Assembly: GCF_001636055.1 (NCBI RefSeq)
Contig: NZ_CP011789.1
Span: 4,526,001-4,590,000, forward strand
Length of the DNA: 64,000 nt
Reading direction: 5' to 3'
Source: Pseudomonas putida
Lineage (GTDB): Bacteria; Pseudomonadota; Gammaproteobacteria; Pseudomonadales; Pseudomonadaceae
Positions 37,235-49,619 of this stretch are shown in pieces. A model generated the notes under the pieces. The model had not been told where the DNA came from and did no database searches. It saw only the letters and a list, made by a program, of their open reading frames with translations. Each line of letters opens with the position of its first letter. Position 1 is the stretch's first letter. Made by a program: the position numbers and the translations under genes.

Positions 37235-38575
37235 TCAAACCGACTTGTCTGCCTCGGCCTGCGGCGCCTTGGCAGCTGTGTCCTTCTCTTCCTCGGCCTC
37301 GGTATCCTCCGCCGCCACCGGCGCCTGCATCACGTCCTGCACGGTCTGCTCGTCGACCCGCGGGTCGAGCGCAGCCGACAGAGGCGAACCTGCCGCCGGC
37401 ATAGCCACGTGGCCCAGCGGTGCATCCTGCACCTGGTGCAGCCCGGTGACCGCCTTCGGCCGAATACGCCACACCAGCACCAGGGCAAAGAAGGTGAAGA
37501 AGGCATAGAGCATCTGTGCGCCCAACGCCTTCATCAGAACGCCCGCCACCAGCGGACCGATGCTCGCACCCACGCCATAGGTGACCAGCAGCATCGCCGT
37601 CAGCGATACCCGTCGCTCGCTTTCCACGTGGTCATTGGAGAACGCCACGGCCAATGGGTAGAGGCAGAATTGCAGCAACGAAACGATGAAGCCTGCCGCG
37701 AACAGCAACTCCAGCGGCACACTGGGCAACAGCGCCAGCGGCAGCGAAACCACCGCCAGGCCGATCGATACACTGCGGATCAGCACTGCCCGATCGTAAC
37801 GATCCGACAGCCAGCCCAGAGGCCATTGCACGAGAAGCCCGGCAAAAATACAGCAACCCATGAACAGACCGACCTGCTCGGTGCTCAGCCCCTGGCGCGC
37901 CGCATACAGAGGGGCCAGACCATAGAAGGAACCGACGATCAGGCCCGCGCCAAGCACAGTACTCAACGACTGCGGTACCCGCTTGATGAAGAACTTCGGC
38001 TCCATCGGCGCCGGCCGCAGCGGCGCCGGGTGAATGCGCCGGGTCATCGCCACCGGCACCAGGCACAGGGCGAAGCACATGGCGACCAGCATCAGCAGCT
38101 CAGGCCCCAGTGCCGGATGCACCACCAGGATCAACTGACCCAGTACCAACCCGAGGTAGGACGCGATCATGTAGCCGCTGAATACTGCACCGCGCTGCTT
38201 GGCGTCGGCCTGTTCGTTGAGCCAGCTCTCGATGACCATGTACTGGCACATCATGCCCAGGCCCACGATCATCCGCAGGCCGATCCAGGCGGGCACGAAG
38301 TTGGTCATCCCATGCCCGAGCACCGCCGCGCCGACGATGCCGGCACAGGTGGCATACGCACGAATATGCCCGACCCGGGCGATCAATCGGTGACCGACCT
38401 TGCCGCCCACTGCCAGGCCGAAATAGTTGGCCGCCATCAGCGCACCGACCCACAGACTGTCGACATGGTCGGCAGCCAGGCGCAACGCCAGGTAGGTACT
38501 CAACAGGCCTGAGCCGATCAGCATCATCAGGGCGGCGAAGTACAACGAGCGAAATGACTTCCAGATCTGGCGCAT
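37235..38575 (-). CDS. MFS transporter, YcaD-like
   Basis: A 446-residue inner-membrane protein with about 12 hydrophobic segments in two six-helix halves (for example YFAALMMLIGSGLLSTYLAL and FYGLAPLYAARQGLSTEQVG). The internal loop motif GWLSDRYDRAVLIR is typical of the major facilitator superfamily. The last roughly 60 residues form a hydrophilic Ala/Glu-rich tail. The overall pattern resembles the YcaD subfamily, whose substrate is unknown. It converges with ycgR and is separated by 126 nt from the next gene upstream. Confidence 0.88.
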   Translation of the reverse strand: MRQIWKSFRSLYFAALMMLIGSGLLSTYLALRLAADHVDSLWVGALMAANYFGLAVGGKVGHRLIARVGHIRAYATCAGIVGAAVLGHGMTNFVPAWIGLRMIVGLGMMCQYMVIESWLNEQADAKQRGAVFSGYMIASYLGLVLGQLILVVHPALGPELLMLVAMCFALCLVPVAMTRRIHPAPLRPAPMEPKFFIKRVPQSLSTVLGAGLIVGSFYGLAPLYAARQGLSTEQVGLFMGCCIFAGLLVQWPLGWLSDRYDRAVLIRSVSIGLAVVSLPLALLPSVPLELLFAAGFIVSLLQFCLYPLAVAFSNDHVESERRVSLTAMLLVTYGVGASIGPLVAGVLMKALGAQMLYAFFTFFALVLVWRIRPKAVTGLHQVQDAPLGHVAMPAAGSPLSAALDPRVDEQTVQDVMQAPVAAEDTEAEEEKDTAAKAPQAEADKSV

Positions 38576-38701
38576 GCGTCCCCGCGGGCTCCTTGGGCAG
38601 GTGTGGTGCTGCTGGCAAGCATAAGGGCAATTTCCCGGACGCGGGCCCCTGGCAATGAAAAAAAGCCAGGAGCGGCGCGCCGGGCAAAGCTTCTGTCGCG
38701 A

Positions 38702-40024
38702 TCAGGCCTGCGCGGCCAGCACCCTACGCTCCCACGGCGTGATCTCATCGAAGAAATCCGTCAATTCCAGGGTCTTGGTGGCGACGTAGCCTTCGATGAA
38801 CTCCTCGCCAAACAGTTCCCGCGCCAACGTGCTGCGACGCAGGCGCTCGATCCCCGCGTGCAGCGTGCACGGCAGGCTCAGGTGCTCGGGCACCACGAAC
38901 TCGCCCTGGATCGCCGGCGTGAGCTGCAGCTTGCGCTCGATACCCTGCAGCCCGGCCGCCAGACTTGCGGCGATCGCCAGGTAAGGGTTGGTGTCGGCGC
39001 CAGGCAGGCGGTTTTCCACACGTCGCGCCACCGGCGAACTGGCCGGGATGCGCAGGCCGGCAGCGCGATTATCCTCTGACCAGCAAGCATTGTTCGGCGA
39101 TGCGTACGGGTGGCACAGACGCTGGTAGGAGTTGACGTTGGGCGCGAACAGGGCGGTGAAGTCGGCCATGCACGCCTGCAAGCCGCCGATGAAGTGATGG
39201 AAGGTGTCGGTTGCCCTGCCCTGTTCGTCACTGAACACGTTACGGCCGGTGCCGATCTCCACCAGGCTCTGGTGGATGTGCATCGAACTGCCAGGGGTAT
39301 GTGCCAGCGGCTTGGCCATGCAGACCACGGTCAAACCATGCTTGAGCGCAACCTCCTTGAGCAGGTGCTTGAACAGGAAGGTCTGGTCGGCCAGCAGCAA
39401 CGGATCACCGTGCAACAGGTTGATCTCGAACTGACTGACGCCCATCTCGTGCATGAAGGTGTCGCGTGGCAGGCCCAGTGCTGCCATGCACCGGTAGACC
39501 TCACTGAAGAACGGGCGCAGGCCATTGTTGGAGCTGACGCTGAAGGCCGAATGGCCCAGCTCGCGACGCCCGTCCCTGCCCAGCGGTGGCTGGAACGGCT
39601 GGCCCGGATCACTGTTCGGGGCGAAGACGAAGAACTCCAGTTCGGTGGCCACCACCGGCGCAAGCCCCAGCGCCGCATAACGGGCGATCACCGCCTTGAG
39701 CAGGCCACGGGTCGAAAGCCCCGAGGGCGTACCATCGAGCTCGACCGCATCGCAGATGGCCAGTGCCCGAGGGCTGTCGCTCCAAGGCAGGACATGGGTT
39801 TGCCCAGGGTCGGCGACCAGCGCCAGGTCGCCATCATCGCTGCCGTAGAACTTCGCCGGCGGGTAGCCGCCCATGATGCATTGCAGCAGCACGCCACGCG
39901 CCATCTGCAGGCGCCGGCCTTCGAGAAAGCCCTCGGCGGTCATCACCTTGCCGCGCGGGACGCCATTGAGGTCGGGGGTGATGCATTCGATTTCGTCGAT
40001 GCCGGTCAGGCGCTCGGTCGTCAT
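38702..40024 (-). CDS. Glutamine synthetase-family ligase (gamma-glutamyl-polyamine synthetase-like)
   Basis: A 440-residue GS-fold enzyme. It shows the N-terminal beta-grasp RGKVMTAEGF, the metal/glutamate-binding TELEFFVFAP and FEINLLHGDPLLLADQ, the ATP/metal-site GSSMHIHQSL and the Arg-rich VENRLPGADTNPYLAIA. GS-I housekeeping features such as the adenylylation loop are absent, so it is a GS-like gamma-glutamyl ligase of the PuuA/SpuI type. It may act on a polyamine or other amine. ATG 40024 has AAGGA 8 nt upstream; longer frames lack ribosome sites. It lies 145 nt beyond the bkdR stop, on the same strand. Confidence 0.85.
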   Translation of the reverse strand: MTTERLTGIDEIECITPDLNGVPRGKVMTAEGFLEGRRLQMARGVLLQCIMGGYPPAKFYGSDDGDLALVADPGQTHVLPWSDSPRALAICDAVELDGTPSGLSTRGLLKAVIARYAALGLAPVVATELEFFVFAPNSDPGQPFQPPLGRDGRRELGHSAFSVSSNNGLRPFFSEVYRCMAALGLPRDTFMHEMGVSQFEINLLHGDPLLLADQTFLFKHLLKEVALKHGLTVVCMAKPLAHTPGSSMHIHQSLVEIGTGRNVFSDEQGRATDTFHHFIGGLQACMADFTALFAPNVNSYQRLCHPYASPNNACWSEDNRAAGLRIPASSPVARRVENRLPGADTNPYLAIAASLAAGLQGIERKLQLTPAIQGEFVVPEHLSLPCTLHAGIERLRRSTLARELFGEEFIEGYVATKTLELTDFFDEITPWERRVLAAQA

Positions 40025-40169
40025 GACGCTGGTCCTTGTTGTTTTAGGCATGCCGCGAACGGCGACAGCCACAACATAGGCCGGGGGTGTTTAAAATATC
40101 AAGCACCCTGTAGAGCGGTGGCGACGCCTATCGCTGCGACTTGCCCCGCGACAGGGCCTGCACTGACAA

Positions 40170-40655
40170 CTACTCGCGCAAGGTCATGCCATTGGCCGGC
40201 AACGGCAACGCCGTCTTGTAGCGCACCTGCTTGAGCGCAAAGCTGGAGCGGATATTGGCCACCCCCGGCAGCCGCGTCAGGTAATCGAGAAAGCGCTCCA
40301 GCGCCTGGATGCTCGGCAACAGCACGCGCAGCAGGTAATCCGGATCGCCTGTCATCAGGTAGCACTCCATCACCTCGGGGCGCTCGGCGATCTCCTCCTC
40401 GAAACGATGCAATGACTGCTCCACCTGCTTCTCCAGGCTGACATGAATGAACACGTTGACATCCAGGCCCAGCACTTCGGGCGACAGCAAGGTCACTTGC
40501 TGGCGGATGACCCCCAGCTCCTCCATCGCCTTGACCCGGTTGAAACAGGGAGTCGGCGAGAGGTTCACCGAGCGCGCAAGCTCTGCGTTGGTGATTCGGG
40601 CGTTCTCCTGGAGGCTGTTGAGAATGCCGATATCTGTGCGATCGAGTTTACGCAT
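40170..40655 (-). CDS. bkdR: Lrp/AsnC-family regulator BkdR
   Basis: A 161-residue regulator. The N-terminal helix-turn-helix ([32 protein letters not shown] in two blocks) is followed by a C-terminal RAM/AsnC ligand domain ([20 protein letters not shown]). It is divergent from bkdAA by 197 nt. In P. putida BkdR activates the bkd operon in response to branched-chain amino acids. Confidence 0.95.
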   Translation of the reverse strand: MRKLDRTDIGILNSLQENARITNAELARSVNLSPTPCFNRVKAMEELGVIRQQVTLLSPEVLGLDVNVFIHVSLEKQVEQSLHRFEEEIAERPEVMECYLMTGDPDYLLRVLLPSIQALERFLDYLTRLPGVANIRSSFALKQVRYKTALPLPANGMTLRE

Positions 40656-42085
<1,430 letters not shown>

Positions 42086-42086
42086 A

Positions 42087-43145
<1,059 letters not shown>

Positions 43146-44420
43146 ATGGGCACGCACGTCATCAAGATGCCGGATATCGGTGAAGGCATCGCGCAGGTCG
43201 AGCTGGTGGAATGGTTCGTCAAGGTCGGCGATGTGATCGCAGAAGACCAGGTGGTGGCCGATGTCATGACCGACAAGGCCACGGTAGAAATTCCTTCGCC
43301 GGTCAGCGGCAAGGTCTTGGCCCTGGGTGGCCAGCCCGGTGAGGTCATGGCGGTCGGCAGCGAGCTGATCCGTATCGAAGTCGAAGGCAGCGGCAACCAC
43401 ATCGACGCACCGCAGGCCAAGCCGGCCGAGGCGCACGCCGCGCCAGCGCCAGCGCCAGCCCAGACGAAGATCGAGCCGCAGCCCGAAAACCGTCCGCAAC
43501 CAGCGACGAGCCACACCGCCGCGCCGATCGTTCCGCGCGAGGCGCATGAGAAACCGTTGGCTTCACCTGCCGTGCGCAAGCGCGCCCTGGATGCCGGCAT
43601 CGAGCTGCGTTACGTGCACGGCAGCGGCCCGGCCGGGCGCATCCTGCACGAAGACCTCGACGCCTTCATCAGCAAGCCGCAGACCGCCCTCGGCCAGGCG
43701 CCAGCTGGCTACGGCAAGCGCACCGACAGCGAGCAGGTGCCGGTGATCGGCCTGCGCCGCAAGATCGCCCAGCGCATGCAGGATGCCAAGCGCCGCGTCG
43801 CGCACTTCAGCTATGTCGAGGAAATCGACGTCACCCAGCTCGAAGCCCTGCGCCAGCAGCTCAACGCCAAGCATGGCGAAAGCCGTGGCAAGCTCACGCT
43901 GCTGCCCTTCCTGGTGCGCGCCATGGTCGTCGCCCTGCGCGATTTCCCGCAGATCAACGCCACCTACGACGACGAGGCCCAGATCATCACCCGCCACGGC
44001 GCCGTACACGTGGGTATCGCCACCCAAGGTGACAACGGCCTCATGGTGCCAGTACTGCGTCACGCCGAAGCCGGCAGCCTGTGGAGCAACGCCAGCGAGA
44101 TCGCCCGCGTGGCCAATGCCGCGCGCAACAACAAGGCCAGTCGGGAAGAGCTGTCCGGCTCGACCATCACCCTGACCAGCCTCGGTGCCCTGGGCGGTAT
44201 CGTCAGCACGCCGGTGGTCAACACTCCCGAAGTGGCGATCGTCGGCGTCAACCGCATGGTCGAGCGCCCCGTGGTGATCGATGGCCAGATCGTGGTGCGC
44301 AAGATGATGAACCTGTCCAGCTCGTTCGACCATCGCGTGGTCGACGGGATGGACGCCGCCCTGTTCATCCAGGCCGTGCGCGGCCTGCTGGAACAGCCCG
44401 CCTGCCTGTTCGTGGAGTGA
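43146..44420 (+). CDS. bkdB: Dihydrolipoyl acyltransferase E2 of the branched-chain complex
   Basis: A 424-residue E2 with one lipoyl domain ([15 protein letters not shown], lipoyl-Lys in DKA). An Ala/Pro linker and a peripheral-subunit-binding domain ([25 protein letters not shown], split by the linker) follow. The catalytic domain ends [15 protein letters not shown], with the catalytic His of the HxxxDG motif. It forms the structural core of the complex. Confidence 0.97.
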   Translation: MGTHVIKMPDIGEGIAQVELVEWFVKVGDVIAEDQVVADVMTDKATVEIPSPVSGKVLALGGQPGEVMAVGSELIRIEVEGSGNHIDAPQAKPAEAHAAPAPAPAQTKIEPQPENRPQPATSHTAAPIVPREAHEKPLASPAVRKRALDAGIELRYVHGSGPAGRILHEDLDAFISKPQTALGQAPAGYGKRTDSEQVPVIGLRRKIAQRMQDAKRRVAHFSYVEEIDVTQLEALRQQLNAKHGESRGKLTLLPFLVRAMVVALRDFPQINATYDDEAQIITRHGAVHVGIATQGDNGLMVPVLRHAEAGSLWSNASEIARVANAARNNKASREELSGSTITLTSLGALGGIVSTPVVNTPEVAIVGVNRMVERPVVIDGQIVVRKMMNLSSSFDHRVVDGMDAALFIQAVRGLLEQPACLFVE

Positions 44421-44422
44421 GC

Positions 44423-45802
44423 ATGCAACAGATCCTCGATACCACCCTGCTGATTATCGGCGGGGGCCCCGGCGGCTACGTGGCCGCCATCCGCGCCGGG
44501 CAACTGGGCATCCCCACCGTGCTGGTCGAAGGGCAGGCACTGGGCGGCACTTGCCTGAACATCGGCTGCATTCCGTCCAAGGCGCTGATCCACGTGGCCG
44601 AGCAGTTCCACCAGACCAGCCGGTATGCTGACAGCTCGGCACTGGGCATCAGCGTCTCGGCACCGCAGCTGGACATTGCGCGCAGCGTCGAATGGAAGGA
44701 CGGCATCGTCGACCGCCTCACCAGCGGTGTGGCGGCCTTGCTGAAGAAACATGGGGTGAAGGTGCTCCATGGCTGGGCGAAGATCCTCGACGGCAAGAAC
44801 GTCGAGGTCGACGGCCAGCGCATCCAGTGCGAACACCTGTTGCTGGCGACCGGCTCGAGCAGTGTCGAGCTGCCGATGCTGCCGCTGGGCGGGCCGGTGA
44901 TTTCCTCTACCGAGGCCCTGGCACCGAAAAGCCTGCCGCAGCACCTGGTGGTGGTCGGCGGCGGCTATATCGGCCTGGAGCTGGGCATCGCCTACCGCAA
45001 GCTCGGTGCTCGTGTGAGCGTGGTAGAAGCGCGTGATCGCATCCTGCCCACCTACGACGCCGAGCTGACCGCACCGGTGGCTGAGTCGCTGAAAAAACTT
45101 GGCATCGCACTGCACTTAGGACACAGCGTCGAAGGCTATGAACATGGCTGTCTGTCGGCACGCGACGGTGCAGGCCAACAGCTGCGCCTGGAAGCCGATC
45201 AGGTACTGGTCGCCGTTGGCCGTCGACCACGCACTCAGGGCTTCGGCCTGGAGAGCCTGGCGCTGAAGATGAACGGTACGGCGATCGCCATCGACGAGCG
45301 CTGCCAGACCAGCATGCGCAACGTCTGGGCGATCGGCGACGTGGCCGGCGAACCGATGCTCGCACACCGAGCGATGGCCCAGGGCGAGATGGTCGCCGAA
45401 CTTATCGCCGGCAAGACACGCCGCTTCGAGCCCACCGCGATTGCTGCGGTGTGCTTCACCGACCCGGAAGTGGTGGTGGCTGGCAAGACGCCTGAGCAGG
45501 CCAGCGCCGAAGGCCTGGACTGCATCGTTGCGCAGTTCCCCTTCGCGGCCAACGGGCGAGCCATGAGCCTTGAGTCGAAAAGCGGGTTCGTGCGCGTGGT
45601 TGCACGTCGCGACAACCATCTGATCCTCGGTTGGCAAGCCGTCGGGGTGGCGGTTTCCGAACTGTCCACAGCCTTCGCCCAATCGTTGGAAATGGGCGCG
45701 CGGCTGGAAGACGTGGCCGGCACCATCCATGCCCACCCGACCTTGGGCGAGGCCGTGCAGGAAGCGGCATTGCGAGCTTTGGGGCATGCCTTGCATATCT
45801 GA
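44423..45802 (+). CDS. lpdV: Dihydrolipoamide dehydrogenase specific for the branched-chain complex (LPD-Val)
   Basis: A 459-residue E3 flavoprotein, the known LPD-Val length. The FAD-binding [10 protein letters not shown] precedes the redox-active disulphide Cys44/Cys49 in [13 protein letters not shown]. The NAD-binding [10 protein letters not shown] and the C-terminal [13 protein letters not shown] with the catalytic His-Glu pair complete the enzyme. It is the last gene of the operon, followed by a strong terminator. Confidence 0.97.
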   Translation: MQQILDTTLLIIGGGPGGYVAAIRAGQLGIPTVLVEGQALGGTCLNIGCIPSKALIHVAEQFHQTSRYADSSALGISVSAPQLDIARSVEWKDGIVDRLTSGVAALLKKHGVKVLHGWAKILDGKNVEVDGQRIQCEHLLLATGSSSVELPMLPLGGPVISSTEALAPKSLPQHLVVVGGGYIGLELGIAYRKLGARVSVVEARDRILPTYDAELTAPVAESLKKLGIALHLGHSVEGYEHGCLSARDGAGQQLRLEADQVLVAVGRRPRTQGFGLESLALKMNGTAIAIDERCQTSMRNVWAIGDVAGEPMLAHRAMAQGEMVAELIAGKTRRFEPTAIAAVCFTDPEVVVAGKTPEQASAEGLDCIVAQFPFAANGRAMSLESKSGFVRVVARRDNHLILGWQAVGVAVSELSTAFAQSLEMGARLEDVAGTIHAHPTLGEAVQEAALRALGHALHI

Positions 45803-45830
45803 TCAGCACTGAAGCGGCGTTGGCCGTTTT

Positions 45831-45867
45831 GACCCGCAGCGCCTTGGGGTGCTGCGGGTCTTTTTTT
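45831..45867 (+). terminator. Terminator of the bkd operon
   Basis: The stem GACCCGCAGC/GCTGCGGGTC is followed by seven T residues, 28 nt after the lpdV stop. Confidence 0.95.
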
Positions 45868-46033
45868 GCAACAGCGGCTGTTGCCGATACCGGCAATGCG
45901 CTTCCTCCGATGGGCAATCCGCTGCCCAGGTGATACCTGTTGCTCGGCTACAACCCCCGCCAGGCTTGGCTTGAGCCAAATGGCACAGGTTTTGCCCCTT
46001 GCACAACGCGATTACCATCCAAGGAGGAAACAC

Positions 46034-46597
46034 ATGATGATCAGCCTCAACGGGCTGGGCTGGCAGACTGCATTGCAGCAGCCAAGCCGGGTCAACCATG
46101 ACGCTGTGCAGGCCGATTTCATGCCGCAGCGTCAGGCAATGACCACCAGCAACACAGCAGCGCAGCAGAACAATCAAGGCAGTACCTCGCAGCAGAATGC
46201 CGAAGACGCTCGTCAGGAAGCTTTCGCCAAGCTCAAGGTGGCCCTGCAGAACCCTGACATTGGCGCACGCCAGCAGGCCAGTTCGTCGAAACCTGCAGCC
46301 AGCAATGCGCTGCAGGAGTTCCGCGACTACATGTCCAAGTCGCCAGCGGAAAAGATCAAGGAGAAGATCCTGCAGGAGCTCGGCATGACCGAGGAGGACT
46401 ACAACGCCTTGCCTCCCGAGAAGAAACAGAAGATCGACGAGCAGATCGCCCAACGCATGAAGGAAGACGTCGAACTCAAGACCCAGGCCAAGCTGCAACA
46501 ACAGGCTGAACGCGCAGCAGCCAACACGGCCGACATGGCCCAGGGGAGTGAGACCAGCAAGCAGCAGGAAGACAAGGAAAAGACGCAGTCCGTCTGA
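46034..46597 (+). CDS. Conserved hypothetical protein, Gln/Lys/Glu-rich
   Basis: A 187-residue protein. AAGGAGG lies 7 nt before ATG 46034, so translation is convincing. The first 75 residues are Gln/Ser/Asn-rich and probably disordered. Residues about 90-145 form the best-ordered part (LQEFRDYMSKSPAEKIKEKI, then LGMTEEDYNALPPEKKQKI), and the C-terminus is a charged coiled-coil-like helix ending EDKEKTQSV. There is no signal peptide or membrane segment. I do not recognise a function. It is separated from lpdV by a terminator, so it has its own promoter. Confidence 0.78.
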   Translation: MMISLNGLGWQTALQQPSRVNHDAVQADFMPQRQAMTTSNTAAQQNNQGSTSQQNAEDARQEAFAKLKVALQNPDIGARQQASSSKPAASNALQEFRDYMSKSPAEKIKEKILQELGMTEEDYNALPPEKKQKIDEQIAQRMKEDVELKTQAKLQQQAERAAANTADMAQGSETSKQQEDKEKTQSV

Positions 46598-46729
46598 GTG
46601 GCATGACCGCGATGGCCGGTGCAACGCTGGCCATCACGGCAGGCTGCTGCGCAGGCAAAAACGCCTGTAGCCGAATCACCGGATAGCAGTGGCAAGCGAG
46701 TGGGAGGGAAAGGCGAGAAAGGAAGGATG

Positions 46730-46801
46730 TGTCCCCTGCTGGAATCGAACCAGCATCTAGCCCTTAGGAGGGGCTTGTTCTATCCGTTGAACTAAGGGGA
46801 C
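46730..46801 (-). tRNA. tRNA-Arg (CCT)
   Basis: A cloverleaf is visible on the minus strand. The acceptor stem is GTCCCCT/AGGGGAC, the anticodon stem AGCCC/GGGCT encloses loop CTCCTAA with anticodon CCT, and the T arm has GGTTCGATTCC. The 3' CCA is not encoded. A -10-like TAGAAT with a GC-rich discriminator lies just upstream (46814-46819). Confidence 0.93.
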
Positions 46802-47423
46802 ATCACGGCGCGCATTCTACGCAAATTCAGTGGGTTGGAGAAGCCACCCGACGCGGCGCAGGCTGTCGGCGGCGAGCATGGTAACCAGCGCTCGACCGTT
46901 TGTCATGCCCAAGGCTGGCATTTCCATGTAGTCCCTTTCCGCGATTTCTCTCCAAGCTGCGCGGCGATTCAATTGCATATCAATGGCATCGCCAGGGAAT
47001 TTTTTGCGCGGGCGCGGTCAAAACGTCAACGTCGGGCGCTTCGGCCTGATGGGGAACGCTTGCGTCATGTTGCATAGCCACTATGCTCAAGGATAGGGAA
47101 ATCTTGCGGGTTTGATGATTTTCCCCAGGTCTTGTCGAACTTTACGAGATTTTGACAGCAAAGGCCTGACAACAGGGCGAGACGGGAAAGAGTAAAACTT
47201 TTCAAACCAGTACTCATTTCTGATAATTGGTACTGGCATAAAGCCTTTACCCGGATCACTATTTGTCACAGAATTGACGCCAAGGAAACGGCGACCATGA
47301 GGCAAGATGAGCATCCAAAATCACATCACGGTTGAACATTTTGTCGTCGCGACGGTCGAACCCACTACCGTGCGGCCAATTTGAGAACCGCTTCCCCTGA
47401 ACCAGAACAACCGGTCAATTTAT
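46802..47423. other. Long intergenic region upstream of amrZ
   Basis: This 622-nt region has no convincing gene; two overlapping minus-strand frames of 64 and 75 codons lack ribosome sites and coding character. The right half is AT-rich relative to the genome and contains an AmrZ-like operator (47232-47245). The region probably holds a long regulated leader and several promoters of amrZ. Confidence 0.5.
47232..47245 (+). promoter_or_regulatory. Candidate AmrZ operator (autoregulation)
   Basis: ACTGGCATAAAGCC differs at two positions from ACTGGCAAAACGCC, the AmrZ operator at the P. aeruginosa amrZ gene as I recall it. It lies 178 bp upstream of the amrZ start, fitting negative autoregulation. 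Confidence 0.5.
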
Positions 47424-47750
47424 ATGCGCCCAATGAAACAGGCTATCTACTCCAGCCGCACCGCTGACAAGTTCGTCGTCCGCCTGCCTGACGGGATGCG
47501 TGAGCGCATTGCCGAGGTAGCGCGCAACCATCACCGCAGCATGAACTCCGAGATCATCGCCCGCCTGGAGCAAAGTCTCATCCAGGAAGGTGCACTGGGC
47601 GACGAGCTGAGCATGCGCCTGGACAGCCCTGAGCTGTCCCTGCACGAACGCGAATTGCTGCAACGCTTCCGTCAACTGACCCATCGCCAGCAGAATGCGC
47701 TGGTCGCCCTCATCGCTCACGATGTGGAAATGGCTGCCGACGCTTCCTGA
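47424..47750 (+). CDS. amrZ: Ribbon-helix-helix regulator AmrZ
   Basis: A 108-residue Arc-family regulator, nearly superimposable on P. aeruginosa AmrZ. A short N-terminal arm precedes the ribbon-helix-helix ([36 protein letters not shown]). The C-terminal tetramerisation region is [21 protein letters not shown]. AmrZ controls alginate, motility (including fleQ in P. aeruginosa), pili and c-di-GMP genes. The ribosome site is weak, suggesting translational control. A bidirectional terminator follows. Confidence 0.97.
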   Translation: MRPMKQAIYSSRTADKFVVRLPDGMRERIAEVARNHHRSMNSEIIARLEQSLIQEGALGDELSMRLDSPELSLHERELLQRFRQLTHRQQNALVALIAHDVEMAADAS

Positions 47751-47765
47751 GGCTTCCAACGCCCA

Positions 47766-47797
47766 CGAAAAAAGCCAGCGCAAGCTGGCTTTTTTCG
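47766..47797. terminator. Bidirectional terminator amrZ/mgtE
   Basis: The stem CGAAAAAAGCCAGC/GCTGGCTTTTTTCG with a GCAA tetraloop lies between two convergent genes. Confidence 0.95.
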
Positions 47798-47812
47798 TTT
47801 GAGCTGAATCCG

Positions 47813-49255
47813 TCAGAGCAGGAACAGTGTCGCCAGGCCAAGGAAGATGAAGAAGCCGCCGCTGTCGGTTACGGCAGTGATCATCACGCTCGAACCCATC
47901 GCCGGGTCGCGCCCCAGGCGCACTAGTGTCATGGGGATCAACACGCCCATCAACGCCGCCAGCAGCAGGTTCAGGGTCATTGCCGCGGTCATCACCACAC
48001 CCAGCGACCAACTGCCATAGAGCAGGAACGCCACTACCCCGATCACCCCGCCCCAGATCAGGCCGTTGATCAGCGATACCGCCAGCTCCTTGCGCATCAG
48101 ACGACGGGTGTTGCCCGGCGATACCTGGTCCAGCGCCATGGCGCGCACGATCATGGTGATGGTCTGGTTACCCGAGTTACCACCGATACCGGCGACGATA
48201 GGCATCAGCGCCGCAAGCGCTACCAGCTTTTCGATCGACCCTTCGAACAGTCCGATCACCCGCGAGGCGACGAAGGCGGTGATCAGGTTGATCGCCAGCC
48301 ACGCCCAACGGTTGCGCAGCGAACGCCAGACCGAGGCGAAGATATCTTCTTCCTCGCGCAGGCCGGCCATGTTGAGCACTTCGCTTTCGCTCTCTTCACG
48401 AATCAGGTCAACCATCTCGTCGATGGTCAGACGGCCGATGAGGCGATTGCTCTTGTCGACCACCGGTGCAGAAACCAGGTCATAACGTTCGAATGCTTGC
48501 GCAGCATCGTAGGCATCTTCCTCGGGCGTGAAGCTGACAGGGTCAGTCGCCATGACCTCCGCCACCTTCTTGTCCGGGTCGTTGACCAGCAGACGCTTGA
48601 TCGGCAGCACACCCTTCAGAATGCCGTCGTAATCGACCACGAACAGCTTGTCGGTGTGCCCCGGCAGCTCCTTGAGCCGACGCAGGTAACGCAGTACCAC
48701 TTCCAGGCTGACATCTTCGCGGATGGTGACCATCTCGAAGTCCATCAGCGCACCGACCTGCTCCTCGTCGTAGCTCAGGGCCGAACGCACGCGCTCACGC
48801 TGCTGGGCATCGAGGCTTTCCATCAGCTCATGGACAACGTCACGCGGCAGCTCAGGCGCCAGGTCAGCCAGTTCGTCTGCGTCCATTTCCTTGGCCGCAG
48901 CCAGCAGCTCGTGATCGTCCATGTCGGCGATCAACGTCTGACGTACGGCGTCGGAAACTTCGAGAAGGATGTCGCCGTCACGATCCGAGCGCACCAGCTG
49001 CCAGACCGTCAGACGATCTTCCAGGGGCAAGGCTTCGAGGATATAGGCGATGTCGGCGGGGTGCAGATCATCGAGCTTGCGTTGCAGCTCGACCAGGTTC
49101 TGGCGGTGGACGAGGTTTTCCACCAGGTCGTTGTGCTGACCCTCCTGACGATGAGTCAGGTCCTCAACGACGCGCTGGCGCTGCAGTAGCTCGATCACCT
49201 GGGCGAGGCGATCCTGCAGGCTCTCTTGGACTTTCTTTACTTCGACTTCGGTCAT
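47813..49255 (-). CDS. mgtE: Magnesium transporter MgtE
   Basis: A 480-residue inner-membrane Mg2+ channel. The N-terminal MgtE_N superhelical domain (DDLHPADIAYILEALP) is followed by paired CBS domains (about residues 155-280, GVLPIKRLLVNDPD and SNRLIGRLTIDEMVDLI). Five C-terminal transmembrane helices contain GIGGNSGNQTITMIVRA, the pore signature. ATG 49255 has GGAG 7 nt upstream; a 10-codon longer frame is unsupported. The cytoplasmic domains close the channel at high Mg2+. Confidence 0.96.
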   Translation of the reverse strand: MTEVEVKKVQESLQDRLAQVIELLQRQRVVEDLTHRQEGQHNDLVENLVHRQNLVELQRKLDDLHPADIAYILEALPLEDRLTVWQLVRSDRDGDILLEVSDAVRQTLIADMDDHELLAAAKEMDADELADLAPELPRDVVHELMESLDAQQRERVRSALSYDEEQVGALMDFEMVTIREDVSLEVVLRYLRRLKELPGHTDKLFVVDYDGILKGVLPIKRLLVNDPDKKVAEVMATDPVSFTPEEDAYDAAQAFERYDLVSAPVVDKSNRLIGRLTIDEMVDLIREESESEVLNMAGLREEEDIFASVWRSLRNRWAWLAINLITAFVASRVIGLFEGSIEKLVALAALMPIVAGIGGNSGNQTITMIVRAMALDQVSPGNTRRLMRKELAVSLINGLIWGGVIGVVAFLLYGSWSLGVVMTAAMTLNLLLAALMGVLIPMTLVRLGRDPAMGSSVMITAVTDSGGFFIFLGLATLFLL

Positions 49256-49586
49256 AGGCGAACTCCACTCCCAGCAGCGGAGCACGCCGGGAGAATCAAT
49301 CGGTCAGATCTGGCTTGATAAAGCGGATTAAGGGGTAACTACTGGGTAAGTCCATGGTGGTATTCCACAAGCCCCGGCGGGGCTGACGGGCGCAATCATA
49401 CACTGCTCAAGCTGTCTGATCGCTTAAATTTTTGGCTGGAACAATCGTTTGCGCGATAAAGCTGTGACAACGCTCGAAGCCAACAGTGCGACGGCGGACA
49501 ACAGCGAAAAAGCACATCGACGTGCAGCAGGGGTTTATACGGAGTCTAGTCGCGTTGCACTGACAGATTCGTGAACGGCAGAAAAG
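49256..49586. other. Intergenic region upstream of mgtE
   Basis: About 330 nt between the mgtE start and the terminator of the tRNA array. No gene is seen. It should contain the mgtE promoter, but I cannot pick a clear -35/-10 pair. Confidence 0.4.
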
Positions 49587-49615
49587 AAAAAGCCCGCTAC
49601 AGGAGCGGGCTTTTT
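49587..49615 (-). terminator. Terminator of the tRNA-Arg array
   Basis: AAAAAGCCCGCT pairs with AGCGGGCTTTTT around a 5-base loop, 5 nt beyond the last tRNA-Arg gene. Confidence 0.92.
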
Positions 49616-49619
49616 GGTG

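Noticed and set aside
47205..47230. AlgU-type (ECF) promoter upstream of amrZ
   Set aside because: AAACTT and TCTGA occur but are 18 nt apart and the -35 lacks the initial G; too weak to call.
47065..47314. Two overlapping minus-strand frames of 64 and 75 codons upstream of amrZ
   Set aside because: No ribosome site, no recognisable motif, and they lie in an AT-richer region likely to be the amrZ promoter/leader.
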